Origin: an uncultured Rubripirellula sp.
GTDB lineage: Bacteria; Planctomycetota; Planctomycetia; Pirellulales; Pirellulaceae
Assembly: GCA_938075415.1 (NCBI GenBank)
Contig: CALJHC010000011.1
Span: forward strand, 21,368-85,367
Reading direction: 5' to 3'
Length of the DNA: 64,000 nucleotides
The notes under the pieces are model-generated. The model did not search any database. It was not told the origin of the DNA and worked only from the letters and a program-made list of their open reading frames with translations. The position numbers were made by a program, and so were the translations under genes. Within the stretch, counting starts at the first letter, position 1. Each line of letters begins with the position of its first letter. Shown in pieces: positions 1-8,888 of the stretch.

Positions 1-498
1 ACTCATTACGTGGTGAATTCCTAACGTTTCACCTTTTCAGGCAGGATCTCTCTCACACCGGACAGAGAGGTTTCGACCGCGGGTGGTTCTGAGGCACTTA
101 CCTCGATTCATTCTGTCCGAATTTCTTTCTTGCTCCATTCTGGAGCTGATATTTGCATGTACCGAATCGAAAGCTTTCCCGCGAGTTAGCGAGAGGAAAT
201 TGCCACACGACTTTCTCAGGCAGCTCAGAGTCGTGTTTTCGGATATTACCATCTGTGCAGGCATTTCCTCCAAACAGGCTAGGCATACCCACGTTCCAGT
301 CAGATTTAGCTTGCCCAGATGCATCGAATCAACCATACCCTTAGGGCAGGCAAAACGCATTCCGGAAGGGAGTGGAATATCCACTACCGCTGAGGCAGCC
401 ACACATGATGGCCTTCTTGCAATAGAAAAACGGCAACTAGCGAGCGACTCAATGCCACTTCGAAGGGCCATCATCCATATTTAGAGCAGGATTTAAGT
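1..498. other. gene-poor left edge, upstream of rfbB
   Basis: No convincing gene. Open frames of about 130-145 codons exist on both strands over the same bases, but their translations show no family motif, are Cys/Arg/Ser-rich and lack a clear ribosome binding site. The right end presumably carries the promoter of rfbB; I cannot point to a clear -35/-10 pair. Confidence 0.5.
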
Positions 499-1575
499 GT
501 GAATAATTGTCGGGTTTTGGTGACCGGTGGTGCTGGCTTCATTGGGTCTAATCTGATCCATCACCTTCTGAATACTACCGACGCAACCGTTTTAAACGTC
601 GACAAGTTGACCTACGCAGGCAACTTGCATTCCTTGGCTGCGATCGAATCGGATGCCCGATACCATTTCCTGCAAGCAGACATCTGCAACATGGAGAGCA
701 TCCAGCAAGCCTTTGCGAAATTCCAGCCTTCGGTTGTCATGCACCTCGCTGCTGAAAGTCATGTTGATCGATCCATCGATGGCCCCTCTGCTTTCATCGA
801 AACCAACATTGCCGGAACTTATACCATGCTGCAGTGTGCGCTGGAGCATTGGCGCAATCTGAGGGCAGGTGACCAGGGCCAGTTTCGTTTCCACCACATC
901 TCGACAGATGAAGTGTTTGGCAGCTTGGGAGCAGATGGATATTTTCTGGAAACAACTCCTTATGATCCGCGCAGTCCATACTCAGCCAGCAAGGCGAGCA
1001 GTGACCACTTAGTTCGGTCATGGTTTCACACCTACGGCTTACCAACGCTGATCACCAATTGTTCCAACAACTATGGACCGTTTCAGTTCCCAGAAAAGTT
1101 GATCCCACTGGTTCTATTGAACGCGATGGCCCGAAAACCTCTGCCAATTTACGGCAAAGGTGACAATATCCGCGACTGGCTTCATGTAGACGATCACGTG
1201 AAGGCGCTTTGGACAGTGATCAAGGGAGGCGTGCCGGGTCGCACCTATAACATTGGTGGAAACATGGAGCGCACAAACCTGCAAGTGGTTCAGACGCTAT
1301 GTAAAATCCTCGACGATCAGCGACCTCACCAAGATGGATCCTATGCTGACCTAATTGAGTTTGTGGCCGATCGCCCGGGGCACGACAAACGCTACGCAAT
1401 TGACGCCTCGCGAATCAAGGACGAGTTAGGCTGGGAACCGGCAGAAACGTTCGAAAGCGGAATCGAAAAAACGATTCACTGGTACTTGCGTAACGAACCT
1501 TGGTGGCGACCAATTCGCGAAGGTACCTACACCGGTAAACGATTAGGACTTAGCAATTCACGGAGCACATCATGA
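499..1575 (+). CDS. rfbB: dTDP-glucose 4,6-dehydratase
   Basis: Cytoplasmic NAD-dependent SDR enzyme that converts dTDP-D-glucose to dTDP-4-keto-6-deoxy-D-glucose, the branch point to dTDP-L-rhamnose and related deoxysugars. Seen: Rossmann motif [10 protein letters not shown] at residues 9-18, the family STDEVFG segment at 135-141 that carries the catalytic Asp-Glu pair, and the YxxxK pair Y161/K165 in [10 protein letters not shown]. The length of 358 residues is normal for RfbB. The start is GTG at 499; there is no earlier in-frame start that preserves a normal N-terminus. The stop overlaps the rfbA start by 4 bp (ATGA), so the two are translationally coupled. rfbC and rfbD are not in this window. 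Confidence 0.95.
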   Translation: MNNCRVLVTGGAGFIGSNLIHHLLNTTDATVLNVDKLTYAGNLHSLAAIESDARYHFLQADICNMESIQQAFAKFQPSVVMHLAAESHVDRSIDGPSAFIETNIAGTYTMLQCALEHWRNLRAGDQGQFRFHHISTDEVFGSLGADGYFLETTPYDPRSPYSASKASSDHLVRSWFHTYGLPTLITNCSNNYGPFQFPEKLIPLVLLNAMARKPLPIYGKGDNIRDWLHVDDHVKALWTVIKGGVPGRTYNIGGNMERTNLQVVQTLCKILDDQRPHQDGSYADLIEFVADRPGHDKRYAIDASRIKDELGWEPAETFESGIEKTIHWYLRNEPWWRPIREGTYTGKRLGLSNSRSTS

Positions 1576-2465
1576 ATCGAAAAGGAATCGTCCTTGCCGG
1601 TGGTTCCGGAACCCGCCTACACCCGGTAACACCTGGCGTCAGCAAGCAGTTGTTACCAATCTACGACAAACCGATGGTGTATTACCCAATTTCTGTGCTG
1701 ATGTTGGCTGGGATCCGAGAGATACTATTGATATCCACTCCGGAAGATCTTCCCTCCTACAAGCGAGTGCTAGGGGACGGCAGTCGCTTTGGCATCGAAC
1801 TGAGTTATGCCGAACAGGCAAAGCCCGAAGGGCTTGCGCAGGCTTTTCTGATCGGTGAAGAGTTTATTGGAGAATCACCAGTGACTCTGGTGCTCGGCGA
1901 CAACATCTTTTATGGGCAAGGCTTAACCCCGAAACTTCAAGCCATCGCAAACCAATCGGTTGGTGCAACCGTCTTCGGCTACCAGGTTGCTGACCCGGAA
2001 CGGTTTGGCGTTGTGGAAATGGATAGGGAGAACCGAGCCATCTCAATCGACGAGAAACCGGAACATCCAAAGTCCTCGCTAGCCGTTACTGGACTTTACT
2101 TCTACGACAATCAGGTGGTGGAGATCGCTAAATCAATCAAGCCCTCAGCTCGCGGTGAGCTTGAAATCACGTCGGTAAACCAAGCCTATCTTGAAAAAGG
2201 TGAATTATCAGTTCAAGTTCTAGGTCGCGGTTACGCATGGCTCGACACCGGCACTCATGAATCGCTACTAGAGGCATCAATGTACGTCAAGACCGTCGAG
2301 CATCACCAAGGCTACAAGGTCGCCTGCCTCGAAGAAATTGCACTCAATAATCATTGGATCACCAAGCAGACCATTGAACGTTTTCTTCCAAGTAATCCTA
2401 ACAACGGGTACTCACGCTATTTAAGGTCAATAATTGAAAAGCCTGCAAAGCATAAAGGGTACTGA
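1572..2465 (+). CDS. rfbA: glucose-1-phosphate thymidylyltransferase
   Basis: Makes dTDP-glucose from glucose-1-phosphate and dTTP, the step before RfbB, in the cytoplasm. Seen: the nucleotidyltransferase signature [11 protein letters not shown] at residues 8-18, followed by [16 protein letters not shown], and the VLGDNIFYG segment near 107 that supplies the metal-binding Asp. The 297-residue length fits the family. ATG at 1572 overlaps the rfbB stop. The gene order rfbB-rfbA with coupling means both are made from one message; the cell-surface polysaccharide they serve is not identifiable here. Confidence 0.95.
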   Translation: MNRKGIVLAGGSGTRLHPVTPGVSKQLLPIYDKPMVYYPISVLMLAGIREILLISTPEDLPSYKRVLGDGSRFGIELSYAEQAKPEGLAQAFLIGEEFIGESPVTLVLGDNIFYGQGLTPKLQAIANQSVGATVFGYQVADPERFGVVEMDRENRAISIDEKPEHPKSSLAVTGLYFYDNQVVEIAKSIKPSARGELEITSVNQAYLEKGELSVQVLGRGYAWLDTGTHESLLEASMYVKTVEHHQGYKVACLEEIALNNHWITKQTIERFLPSNPNNGYSRYLRSIIEKPAKHKGY

Positions 2466-2970
2466 ACCAGTTGCGAAATGCTCAGAAAAAGTCACCCATG
2501 AAAATCTGCTCGAACTACATGATCAAAATAGACACCGTTGGATAATCCGTTCATTGCGGGCATAGAGATTTTCCACGTTTCACAGGCTGTAACGTGAGGA
2601 AACCTTGGAGTTGACGGAGACCTTTCTGATTATCCGACGTACTGGGCAATGAATCAGTCCTCCCCAACCAACGGAAGATTGAAATAGATAACCGGCTTGA
2701 CCGAACTCATCAAATGCAGGTCCATCCCGCAAATATTTCTTCAGCAAGCTTGGTCCCCAAGAAAACCGCACCACCGCATGCGTCTCCGTAGTGCCCAACA
2801 TCTCGCTTCCAAGACTTGGTGATGCCTTCAGTTACATGATGCTTATTGGCGTTGCAGCAAGCAACCGTTCAAAGCTTCGTCTTGAAGCTGACTTCGACAC
2901 TGCTTTTCTTTCGTAACTAAAACACCAGCTGACGGTGGAAGCCTTTCCACTTGTTTTCTGAATGTTAAGC

Positions 2971-3014
2971 AAAAAAAACGCCAGAGCATTGAAGTCAATG
3001 CTCTGACGTTTTCA
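2971..3014 (-). terminator. intrinsic terminator, distal of a tandem pair
   Basis: An 11-bp perfect stem, CAGAGCATTGA and its complement separated by AG (2982-3005), extended by AACG/CGTT. On the minus strand it is followed by eight T (the A run at 2971-2978), the form of a Rho-independent terminator. A shorter T run on the plus side could give weak termination of read-through from rfbA. Confidence 0.75.
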
Positions 3015-3072
3015 TCTCGCATTGGATTGCGCCGTGGATGCGGCGAATCGATACGAAGTTCTCGCGAACCAG

Positions 3073-3108
3073 GAAAAAAAATGGGCCGGCGTCATTAACA
3101 CCGGCCCA
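3073..3108 (-). terminator. intrinsic terminator, proximal of a tandem pair
   Basis: GC-rich stem TGGGCCGG (3082-3089) pairing with CCGGCCCA (3101-3108) around an 11-base loop, followed on the minus strand by eight T (the A run ending at 3080). It lies about 100 bp past the stop of the cytochrome peroxidase gene, which it very likely terminates. Confidence 0.85.
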
Positions 3109-3203
3109 CTATGTTGCTCGACTATCTATTCCCAACGAAAGGGCTACCCAGGAATAGTAATCGGACAAGTCTCTCTTATCCAATCCTTGGTCAGATCATC
3201 CTA

Positions 3204-5327
3204 TTAATCCTCGAGAGGTCCTTTGTGGTTTTCCGTAGTCAAACCACCTTCTTCAAGAATTTCGTCAAATTCCCGGATCTGACGATTACCCGAAAGACCA
3301 TTCCGGCCAGTTGCTTCCATGTAGACAATCTGATCGTCACCATTCTCCGATGCACCGTTGGCGATCGTGATGCTTGGGTGATCAAACGGTGCAGCCGAAA
3401 TCACTGCGTCGTCATCTGTCAAGGTGTGCAAGAAGGCAATCAAAGAGTCAATCTTTGAAGGATCATCTCGCAACAACTTGATTCCGTTGACATCTGGAGA
3501 TCGGTCTGCTTCGTTCGCGAAGTTGCCACCGCGAACGTAGAATTCAATGACCTCTCTCAGGCTTTTCATGCTTCCGTTGTGCATGTAAGGGGCGGTGTAC
3601 TCGATGTTACGAAGAGTGTTCGTCTTGAACGCACCGTTAACAGCCGCGTACTCGGGGGCAACACCGCTTCGGAGGGTGTCAGATATAGGCTCCCCACCGT
3701 GAGTGCCGCCGTTTCCGATATCCTTCGCGGTTGGGCTTACCCCAATGTTGTAGAAACCGGAATCGTAGGTTTTCACTACATCACCGAATTGCATCTTCAT
3801 CTGCTCGACCGATTCCTCAGCGAACGTTGCACCGGCGAAGAAAGGACCATGATGACAGCCTGCACATCCGCCTTCGTTCAAGAAGATGCTCAGACCTTCT
3901 TTTTCCTGATCAGTGAATCCTCTTCGGAAGCCAGATCGTGCAAACGCATCGTACTTGGTGTTATCAGGAATCAAAGTTCGCTCGTAGAGCATGATACTGA
4001 CACCCCAGAAAAGTGAGAAGTTCTCTTCCATCTGGGTGTGATCACCTTCACCAACGACTCCTGCTTGGTGCCATTCAGGCTTGAATGCAACTCGCACCAA
4101 GTCAGCATAAGATTTACCGTTGAGGTAACCGGATCCCAGGACGCTGTCCTCGGGATGCACCTCTTGCTGTGCCAACGGTGACAGAGTCAGCATCTTTTGC
4201 CCTAAATCGGCGAAGGTACGGCCGATGAAGCTAGTTTCGATTGCGTCCAATGGTGGCCCAACGGCTTGTGATGCCAACGCGGCATTTTCAATCGAGATCG
4301 AAACTTGCGAAGCATTCCCAATATCGTCTGCCCTCCAAACTTTGGCATCAACATCCATATCACCATGTTCGTTGACTCCGTTGAACGTATTCTTTGCACG
4401 ACCATCCCAAAGAAGTTTTTTGTGGTAAACAGCTCCGTAGGTGGTTGGCGCATTTCGACCAGTCACGGTCCGATGGCGTGTTCCAGCTTCTGTGAACAAA
4501 GCGGTTTCCTCGGAGATCCCGCCGTTTTCCGCCGACTCCAAGTCACCATTTTCTACAGCCGAATACTTCTCACCAAGTGGGAGGAGGCTGTTGTAGAGCT
4601 TGCGTGTCGCTCCGGACGAACCAACGACATCATCATTGTCACGGAGAATGTTATCTTCGTGGTCGCTCATTTCCACAGGTTCACCAGCGATGAACTCAGA
4701 ATCCGGGAAGTTAATGGTACGCTTCAGAGGATCAACTTTGGCGTGGAACGGAAACATTTCCGAACTCAGCTTCTTGTTTGGACCGTAGAAGGCATCGTCA
4801 TCAAAATCTGGTGACTGAGCCGAGGCGAATCCGCCAGGAGCCACGGTATTTTGAGTTCGTGCGTCAACGCCGAATGAAGAGTGACAAGTTGCACAGGCGA
4901 CAACCCCGTCACTGCCCATCTGTTGATCCCAAAACAATGCTTTTCCCAGAGCGATGGCAGCGGCTTCGTCTGCGACGTACGCGCTAACATCGAGCGATGG
5001 CAAGGACAATGTCTCCAAAGCTTTGGGGGCTGCGGAGAATTCCGATGAAGTGATGCGTGGAATTCTTGAAGTCGAGCGGCGATTCCCATCAGGAGGCGTA
5101 GCGAAGAGGCCTGTGGTGAAGGGTTGAGAACCTTCAAATGGCGTCGTGTTCAATGCTTCGGCTCGGGCCGGCCTTTGTACCGGAGCTGGTGCGGCTGCAA
5201 CGGGTCTAGAAACTCGAGGTGAACGTGCTGTCCTCCCTCGTCGTTGCGCCTCAGTTACTTGGCTCGTGCTGATTGCACACAAGATTGCTAAAGCAACCTT
5301 GCTGCGTGAAAGTCGATAAATTCTCAT
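3204..5327 (-). CDS. exported di-haem cytochrome c peroxidase / MauG-like protein
   Basis: Belongs to the bacterial di-haem cytochrome c peroxidase/MauG family, which reduces peroxide or oxidises substrates in the periplasm. Seen: an N-terminal signal-like segment (residues 10-27), a Pro/Arg/Ala-rich linker at about 28-60, haem site CATCH at 145-149, second haem site CAGCH at about 487-491, and the family segment TNTLRNIEYTAPYMHNG near 585. At 707 residues it is much longer than classical CcpA (about 330); the extra length is an N-terminal linker and inserts between the haem domains. It stands alone, followed by two terminators. Whether it is a true peroxidase or an oxidase with another substrate cannot be read from the sequence. 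Confidence 0.85.
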   Translation of the reverse strand: MRIYRLSRSKVALAILCAISTSQVTEAQRRGRTARSPRVSRPVAAAPAPVQRPARAEALNTTPFEGSQPFTTGLFATPPDGNRRSTSRIPRITSSEFSAAPKALETLSLPSLDVSAYVADEAAAIALGKALFWDQQMGSDGVVACATCHSSFGVDARTQNTVAPGGFASAQSPDFDDDAFYGPNKKLSSEMFPFHAKVDPLKRTINFPDSEFIAGEPVEMSDHEDNILRDNDDVVGSSGATRKLYNSLLPLGEKYSAVENGDLESAENGGISEETALFTEAGTRHRTVTGRNAPTTYGAVYHKKLLWDGRAKNTFNGVNEHGDMDVDAKVWRADDIGNASQVSISIENAALASQAVGPPLDAIETSFIGRTFADLGQKMLTLSPLAQQEVHPEDSVLGSGYLNGKSYADLVRVAFKPEWHQAGVVGEGDHTQMEENFSLFWGVSIMLYERTLIPDNTKYDAFARSGFRRGFTDQEKEGLSIFLNEGGCAGCHHGPFFAGATFAEESVEQMKMQFGDVVKTYDSGFYNIGVSPTAKDIGNGGTHGGEPISDTLRSGVAPEYAAVNGAFKTNTLRNIEYTAPYMHNGSMKSLREVIEFYVRGGNFANEADRSPDVNGIKLLRDDPSKIDSLIAFLHTLTDDDAVISAAPFDHPSITIANGASENGDDQIVYMEATGRNGLSGNRQIREFDEILEEGGLTTENHKGPLED

Positions 5328-6094
5328 TTCGTTTCCCTAGTTCACGGGGTGGGTTTGTCCGAAATACACCGATTGAGTCGGTATTTCGGGTAGTAGCGTC
5401 TGTAGGGTTAGCGAGATTTTTTATGCAACCATTTCACTTTTTTTTTGAAACGTGGGCGGATGGGGTGGTGAGCTGACAACCAGATAACCTGAAACACAGT
5501 CCTAAAATCCACCACGAGCTTGGGATCATCCATCAAGCGGATGCATTTCACTCGGCGTTTAACGACCTTTTACCTGACACCGCCACGCTCGTGATTCACA
5601 GCCGCCGAGCGGAGCAGATCAACAAAAAGCTGGAAAATTTTTTTTAGGTAGGCCCCGAGCTGAATTTCCTGCCAAAGAATGCAGGAAAGCGTGCGGTGGG
5701 CAATCATCTTTGGCAATCAAGTCGGTGCAAGAATGCCCGTTGGTTCAGAAACAGGAAATCAGAGGTCTCGGCATCCAGAGAAGGCATTGAATTGCAGAGA
5801 CCTGCTAAAAGCCCCCCTGCCACACGGGAGCAAGGAACAGTCAAATCCTGCAGAGAACGGCCTGCAAAATCGCCGACGGCGGAATACGGGCCTCTGGGAC
5901 GGCGTCAATTGGCAAGACATCCGAGACGATGCCTGACATTACCGCAGCAAAGATTAAGTAACCTCGATACAAAGCCCCCGCCCTTTGCATTCGGGACCAG
6001 AAGCAAAGAGAGGTTGATCAAAATCGATGGAACACTGCCCGTTCCAAAGAGCAACGTTTCTGGAACTGCAGATTCCACAAGCATCGCGGCCAAG
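5328..6094. other. spacer with a possible short gene remnant
   Basis: About 770 bp. On the plus strand 5477-5647 is a 56-codon stretch without ATG that reads like protein (it contains HQADAFHSAFNDLLPD) and ends in TAG. It may be the tail of a lost gene or chance. Nothing else is supported; plus-strand frames at 5679-6139 look non-coding. Confidence 0.3.
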
Positions 6095-6760
6095 CTACTC
6101 CGAGGTATGCGTTCGGTCCGGCATTGTTGCAGGAAGTGAAACACCTTCGACTGGAAGAAAAGCGTTCTCCGTTGGGTTGTACCCGAAAACCTCACCTGTC
6201 TCAAACTTGTACACCCAACCGTGCAGTTTCAGTTCTCCTCTTCCCACCGCGGCAGCGACGGAAGGATGTGTGCGAAGATTTTCTAATTGGACAAGAACGT
6301 TTTCTTCAACGGTAAGTTTCAGGCGTTTCGCCGGGTCTGTCAGTTGTGGATAGTTTTCTTCAACAATTCGTCGCGTCGCCTCAGCGTGTTGAAGGTACGC
6401 TTTGACAGCGGGCATCTTTTCAATGGCGTCGGGATTCAGCAGCCCGCCCATCGCACCGCAGTGCGAATGGCCACAAATGATGATGTCTCGGATTTTCAAA
6501 CCCATCACTGCATACTCAATCGTGCACGCTTCTCCTGAGAAGACGCTTCCATAAGGCGGGACGATGTTGCCAGCTGTCCGTTGCACAAACAGTTCCCCCG
6601 GCTTGGTCTGCGTCAAGAGATTCGGATCAATCCGCGAGTCTGAACAAGTGATGAACAAAGCCAACGGATTCTGTCCCTCAGCAAGCGTCTCGAACAGTTC
6701 CTGATCCTCTCTGAATGACCCTGTCTTGAATTCTTGAATTCCATCAACAAGTTTCTGCAT
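6095..6760 (-). CDS. beta-class carbonic anhydrase
   Basis: Zinc enzyme interconverting CO2 and bicarbonate in the cytoplasm. Seen: the zinc and catalytic set of beta-carbonic anhydrases, C39-x-D41-x-R43 in ITCSDSR, then H98 and C101 in [10 protein letters not shown], plus FVQRTAGN between them. Length 221 residues is typical. Start is ATG at 6760. Single gene with no obvious operon partner: the next gene on this strand begins more than 700 bp downstream. The Can/CynT type is likely, but I give no symbol because no cyanase or transporter neighbour supports one. Confidence 0.93.
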   Translation of the reverse strand: MQKLVDGIQEFKTGSFREDQELFETLAEGQNPLALFITCSDSRIDPNLLTQTKPGELFVQRTAGNIVPPYGSVFSGEACTIEYAVMGLKIRDIIICGHSHCGAMGGLLNPDAIEKMPAVKAYLQHAEATRRIVEENYPQLTDPAKRLKLTVEENVLVQLENLRTHPSVAAAVGRGELKLHGWVYKFETGEVFGYNPTENAFLPVEGVSLPATMPDRTHTSE

Positions 6761-7713
6761 CGATTCAATTCCTTATAGGTTACCGGCAACCGAATAGACC
6801 CCGACTTGCGCAAACAGCAGTGGGATACCTGCAAACATTCGCAGCCTCTGAAGTGATCGAATTGTACCGTGATTCTGCCTCGCTGGAAGGCAACGAGATC
6901 TATCAATGGATCTCCTCTTTATTGCTGGCCTCCACCTTCAAAAATCGACCAAAGAACATCTCTACGTTCTATCATTGAGTGACTTGCCAGTCCAACCACA
7001 CGAGTTGGCGAGGTCGTCATTTCAAGGCATCCGTTCTGATCAGATAACAGCATTTTAAAATAAATGTGCCAACTGAATTCCACGCACACCGCTTTTTGGA
7101 CAATAAGGGATCCTACGCTCACTCAAACGCGGCTGCCTCGCCGGCTTGATATTTAGGAGATCGGAATCAGAAATATCCCGCGTCATGAAAGGTCATCGAT
7201 TGTGATGCGAATCAGCCTGAAGTTGATTCGGTTGTTCATGCTGATACTAATTTTTGTACTGCAGCAGGTTGAGACGAAATAAAAACAACTGCCCAAGCCC
7301 CATCGTGCTAAAATCTGCCTCCTCTGAGCACACGAGAGGTCAGGGGTGAGACTTGTTGATCAACAGGGAACCTTACGAGGTCGACCTTCTTTACCCGTTT
7401 TAAACACGAAGTTTTTATTGTGAGTCTTGATGCGAAAAATCGACGGTTGCCAATGTCGAAAAATCAATGAGACACTCCTGGTTGGGCAGGCATCCGCATC
7501 ATGGTAATTTGTCGGTGTTGGCCATCGCATGAAAAATATCTCGCAGCAGCCGATCGCCAATTCAAGTATCACGCTCGGTGAACAAGAGGCTTTGCAACGA
7601 CAGTTCAATTAGTTGCTGATCTACGACGAATGATCTACGACGAATGATTCACGGACGTGATATCGATGGTTATGGGAAACTGAAGAGAGTCAATTCCTGA
7701 AGCAAGGTGATTC
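6761..7713. other. long spacer before the malonate operon
   Basis: About 950 bp between divergently oriented genes. It holds a perfect tandem duplication near the right end (listed separately) and otherwise only short, motif-free open frames. It must contain the promoters of the carbonic anhydrase gene and the mad operon, but no consensus could be assigned by eye. Confidence 0.45.
7618..7648. repeat. two-copy 14-bp tandem repeat
   Basis: GATCTACGACGAAT occurs twice head to tail (7618-7631, 7632-7645) followed by GATTC. It sits about 70 bp upstream of the madL start. Direct repeats here could be an operator or a simple slippage duplication; the sequence does not decide. Confidence 0.6.
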
Positions 7714-8097
7714 ATGGCGATTTATGGAACCGCTTTACTATCCATCTGTTTAATTTGTGGCTTACTGATTGGTAAACTGCTGGGGTTAATCTTGGGCATT
7801 GATGCAAACGTGGGCGGCGTGGGTATTGCGATGCTGATGCTGATCCTAGTCTCCACACGTCTGGAGGATCGAGGCTTGCTTCCCAAGCCAACGCAAAATG
7901 GAGTTCTCTTCTGGAGTTCGATCTACATCCCGATTGTGGTCGCCATGTCAGCGAGTCAAAACGTTGTCGCGGCCATGAGTGGCGGGACCTTAGCAATCAT
8001 CACAGGCACCGTTGTCGTCTTGGTGTGCTTTGCACTGGTCCCTCTCATCAGTCGAATTGGGCGTGGCAATTCGGAGACGATTGGGGACGAATCATGA
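7714..8097 (+). CDS. madL: malonate transporter subunit MadL
   Basis: Small subunit of the two-component MadLM malonate carrier, an inner-membrane secondary transporter. Seen: 127 residues, almost entirely hydrophobic, with about four membrane segments, a short GLLPKPTQNG loop near residue 50 and the SMSASQNVVAAMSGG-like region typical of the family. The start ATG at 7714 is preceded by AAGGTG. The stop overlaps the madM start (ATGA at 8094-8097), and a malonyl-CoA synthetase follows, which strongly supports malonate as substrate. Confidence 0.9.
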   Translation: MAIYGTALLSICLICGLLIGKLLGLILGIDANVGGVGIAMLMLILVSTRLEDRGLLPKPTQNGVLFWSSIYIPIVVAMSASQNVVAAMSGGTLAIITGTVVVLVCFALVPLISRIGRGNSETIGDES

Positions 8098-8870
8098 ATG
8101 AAGCATGGCAAGTGTTGGAGGCAATTTTAACCAAGTATTCTCTGGTCACCGCCTTCGCGTTCGTTGGCATAATTCTCTGGATTTCTTATCGCCTCTCGCA
8201 CCACATCACACGGGGACGAATGCACGGGTCCGCGATCGCAATTTTGATAGGACTGCTGCTAGCATGGGTGGGAGGGCGAATCACCGGTGGTACCAAGGGG
8301 ATCACCGACATCGAATGTCTCGCAGGTGTTGGCTTGATGGGCGGAGCGATGTTGCGAGATTTTGCGATCGTCGCCACTGCTTTTGGCGTGCGGCTGGATG
8401 AATTTCTAAAAACTGGCCTCAGCGGAATTGTCTCGCTAGTCACCGGAGTGCTGAGTTCGTTTGTGATTGGAGCGATCATTGCGTATGCGTTTGGATACCG
8501 TGATGCGATCAGCATGACAACAATCGGTGGCGGCGCGGCGACCTACATCGTTGGCCCAGTCACCGGGTCCGCACTTGGGGCCTCAAGTAAGGTGATCGCT
8601 TTGAGCGTTGCTGCCGGGCTGGTGAAATCAATCCTAGTCATGACCTTGACACCTCTGGCTGCGAAATGGATTGGACTGGACAACCCGCGTTCCGCATTGA
8701 TCTTTGGTGGATTAATGGGAACTACCAGTGGAGTCGCCGGTGGACTGGCAGCCACCGATGAAAGACTTGTTCCCTACGGCGCCATGACAGCCACCTTTTA
8801 CACCGGTCTTGGATGCTTACTTGGCCCATCCCTTGTCTTCATTGTTCTTCGAGCAATCGTCGGCTCATAA
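8094..8870 (+). CDS. madM: malonate transporter subunit MadM
   Basis: Large subunit of the MadLM malonate carrier. It has 258 residues and about seven or more membrane segments, with glycine-rich loops such as GGRITGGTKGITDIE near 60-75, and GGGAATYIVGPVTGSALG near 145-162. I chose ATG at 8094, which overlaps the madL stop by 4 bp, over an upstream in-frame ATG at 8025 that would lie deep inside madL and add a hydrophilic, unrelated N-terminus. The next gene starts 3-18 bp after the stop, so madL-madM-matB is one operon. Confidence 0.9.
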   Translation: MNEAWQVLEAILTKYSLVTAFAFVGIILWISYRLSHHITRGRMHGSAIAILIGLLLAWVGGRITGGTKGITDIECLAGVGLMGGAMLRDFAIVATAFGVRLDEFLKTGLSGIVSLVTGVLSSFVIGAIIAYAFGYRDAISMTTIGGGAATYIVGPVTGSALGASSKVIALSVAAGLVKSILVMTLTPLAAKWIGLDNPRSALIFGGLMGTTSGVAGGLAATDERLVPYGAMTATFYTGLGCLLGPSLVFIVLRAIVGS

Positions 8871-8888
8871 TACTTGTCAAAAACCAAG

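Larger units (their letters stand above)
2466..3203. other. spacer between convergent rfbA and cytochrome peroxidase
   Basis: About 740 bp without a supported gene. The right third carries two hairpin terminators for the minus-strand peroxidase gene, listed separately. The left part (2466-2950) shows only short unconvincing open frames. Confidence 0.5.

Noticed and set aside
37..484. Overlapping 130-145-codon frames on both strands at the left edge
   Set aside because: Neither translation shows a domain, signal or good start, and both cover the same bases; at least one must be chance and I cannot support either.
4305..4814. 169-codon plus-strand frame inside the cytochrome peroxidase gene
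   Set aside because: Antisense shadow of a strongly supported gene.
8025..8093. Upstream ATG for madM
   Set aside because: It would put 23 hydrophilic residues inside the madL coding region; the overlapping ATGA start fits operon structure and family length.
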